From Bradyrhizobium erythrophlei (lineage in GTDB: Bacteria > Pseudomonadota > Alphaproteobacteria > Rhizobiales > Xanthobacteraceae): a stretch of 64,000 bases of DNA. The notes under the pieces were generated by a model. It was not told the origin of the DNA and made no database searches. It saw nothing but the letters and a program-made list of their open reading frames with translations. A program made the position numbers and the translations under genes. The stretch is from contig NZ_LT670849.1 in assembly GCF_900142985.1 (NCBI RefSeq), positions 1,054,001 through 1,118,000 of the forward strand, read 5' to 3'. Shown here one piece after another: positions 63,615-64,000 of the stretch; position 1 is the first letter of the stretch, and each line of letters begins with the position of its first letter.

Positions 63615-64000
63615 AATTTTAATTCGCTTGACCTCAATCTGCTGGTTGCGCTCGACGCGCTGCTCAAGGAAGCAAGCGTCAGCCGCGCGGCGATGAGGAT
63701 CGGCCTGTCGCAGCCGGCCGCGAGCCACGCCTTGCAACGGCTGCGCGACGCGATCGGCGATCCGCTTCTGGTACGCACCGGTGCGCGGATGGAGTTGACG
63801 CCACGGGCGCAGGCGCTGCGCGGGCCGCTTTCGCAGGCGCTCGACCAGGTGCGCGGGCTGTTTGCGCCGGAGAAATTCGACGCCAGCCGCAGCGAGCGGC
63901 ATTTCCGCCTGATGATGCCGGATCTGGCGGTCGAACTGCTGATGCCGCCGTTGATGGAAAAGGTGACGAAACAGGCGCCCGGCGTGACCATCGACGTGGT
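63613..64000 (+). CDS. LysR-family transcriptional regulator (partial, runs off the window)
   Basis: The first 129 residues of a LysR regulator; the 3' end lies beyond the window. The helix-turn-helix is near residues 18-50: LVALDALLKEASVSRAAMRI, then GLSQPAASHALQRLRDAIGD. DPLLVRTGARMELTPRAQAL follows, and then the linker to the effector-binding domain. It is divergent from the NTF2-like gene, the classical LysR layout, so it probably controls that gene. Confidence 0.92.

Overview
The window is a GC-rich stretch of an alphaproteobacterial chromosome, most likely Bradyrhizobium or a close relative in the Nitrobacteraceae. This rests on gene content rather than on a database search. It carries a CcrM-type GANTC methyltransferase with possible cell-cycle sites upstream, pyruvate phosphate dikinase, a TIGR02301 protein, split glyQ/glyS, ETF:ubiquinone oxidoreductase, DUF1236, DUF3096 and DUF6152 proteins, a Bug-type binding protein, and many structured intergenic repeats. 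Genes lie on both strands in short operons. I found no rRNA, tRNA, CRISPR array, prophage or plasmid functions.

Layout. 1-4.6 kb: a hypothetical gene, a NUDIX hydrolase, a TIGR02301 protein, an 87-aa protein, then ygfZ-tag-HD hydrolase. 4.6-10.1 kb: a secreted Cys/His protein, gamma-glutamyltransferase and a probably exported formamidase-family protein. 10.6-15.8 kb: a PAS-GGDEF-EAL c-di-GMP enzyme, a c'-like cytochrome, a Sel1-repeat protein and a small phosphatase. 16-25.7 kb: a DUF2339 membrane protein, a chemoreceptor, an AcuI-type reductase, an MFS transporter and a SleB-type wall hydrolase. 26-35.4 kb: ppdK, DUF3096, DUF1236, the glyQ-CDGSH-glyS-methyltransferase operon and an S49 protease. 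35.5-43.7 kb: isoprenoid genes (ispB-like, ispE), a TrmN6-like methyltransferase, a TPR protein, ETF-QO and a family 4-like uracil-DNA glycosylase. 43.7-53.8 kb: GT39, rnhB, VOC, PA0069-type radical SAM, GT2-like, a MarR-GNAT fusion with a large palindromic operator, a ModA-like protein, PilZ, moaB, a YpfJ-type protease and ccrM. 53.8-64 kb looks accessory: repeats, an IS110 element, a fumarase-superfamily lyase with a Bug protein, DUF6152 and partner, a PoxB-like enzyme, GST, RidA-like, an NTF2-like protein and a LysR regulator cut by the window end.

The most striking structure is a family of about 75-80 bp imperfect palindromes with CTAG-like ends. They occur as inverted pairs joined by a short AT-rich linker. 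At least 14 well-formed copies make seven pairs, and one pair is nested inside another (15810-16136). Each palindrome has a 3-nt bulge on one arm only, and in every pair the bulges face inward. The arms differ between subtypes but stay complementary. The layout resembles a REP/BIME or MITE, and the nesting with a repeated CTAG suggests it was mobile. Other points of interest are a putative bridge-RNA hairpin upstream of the IS110 transposase, GANTC sites abutting the ccrM start codon, and a 153-bp multi-branched palindrome after ppdK.
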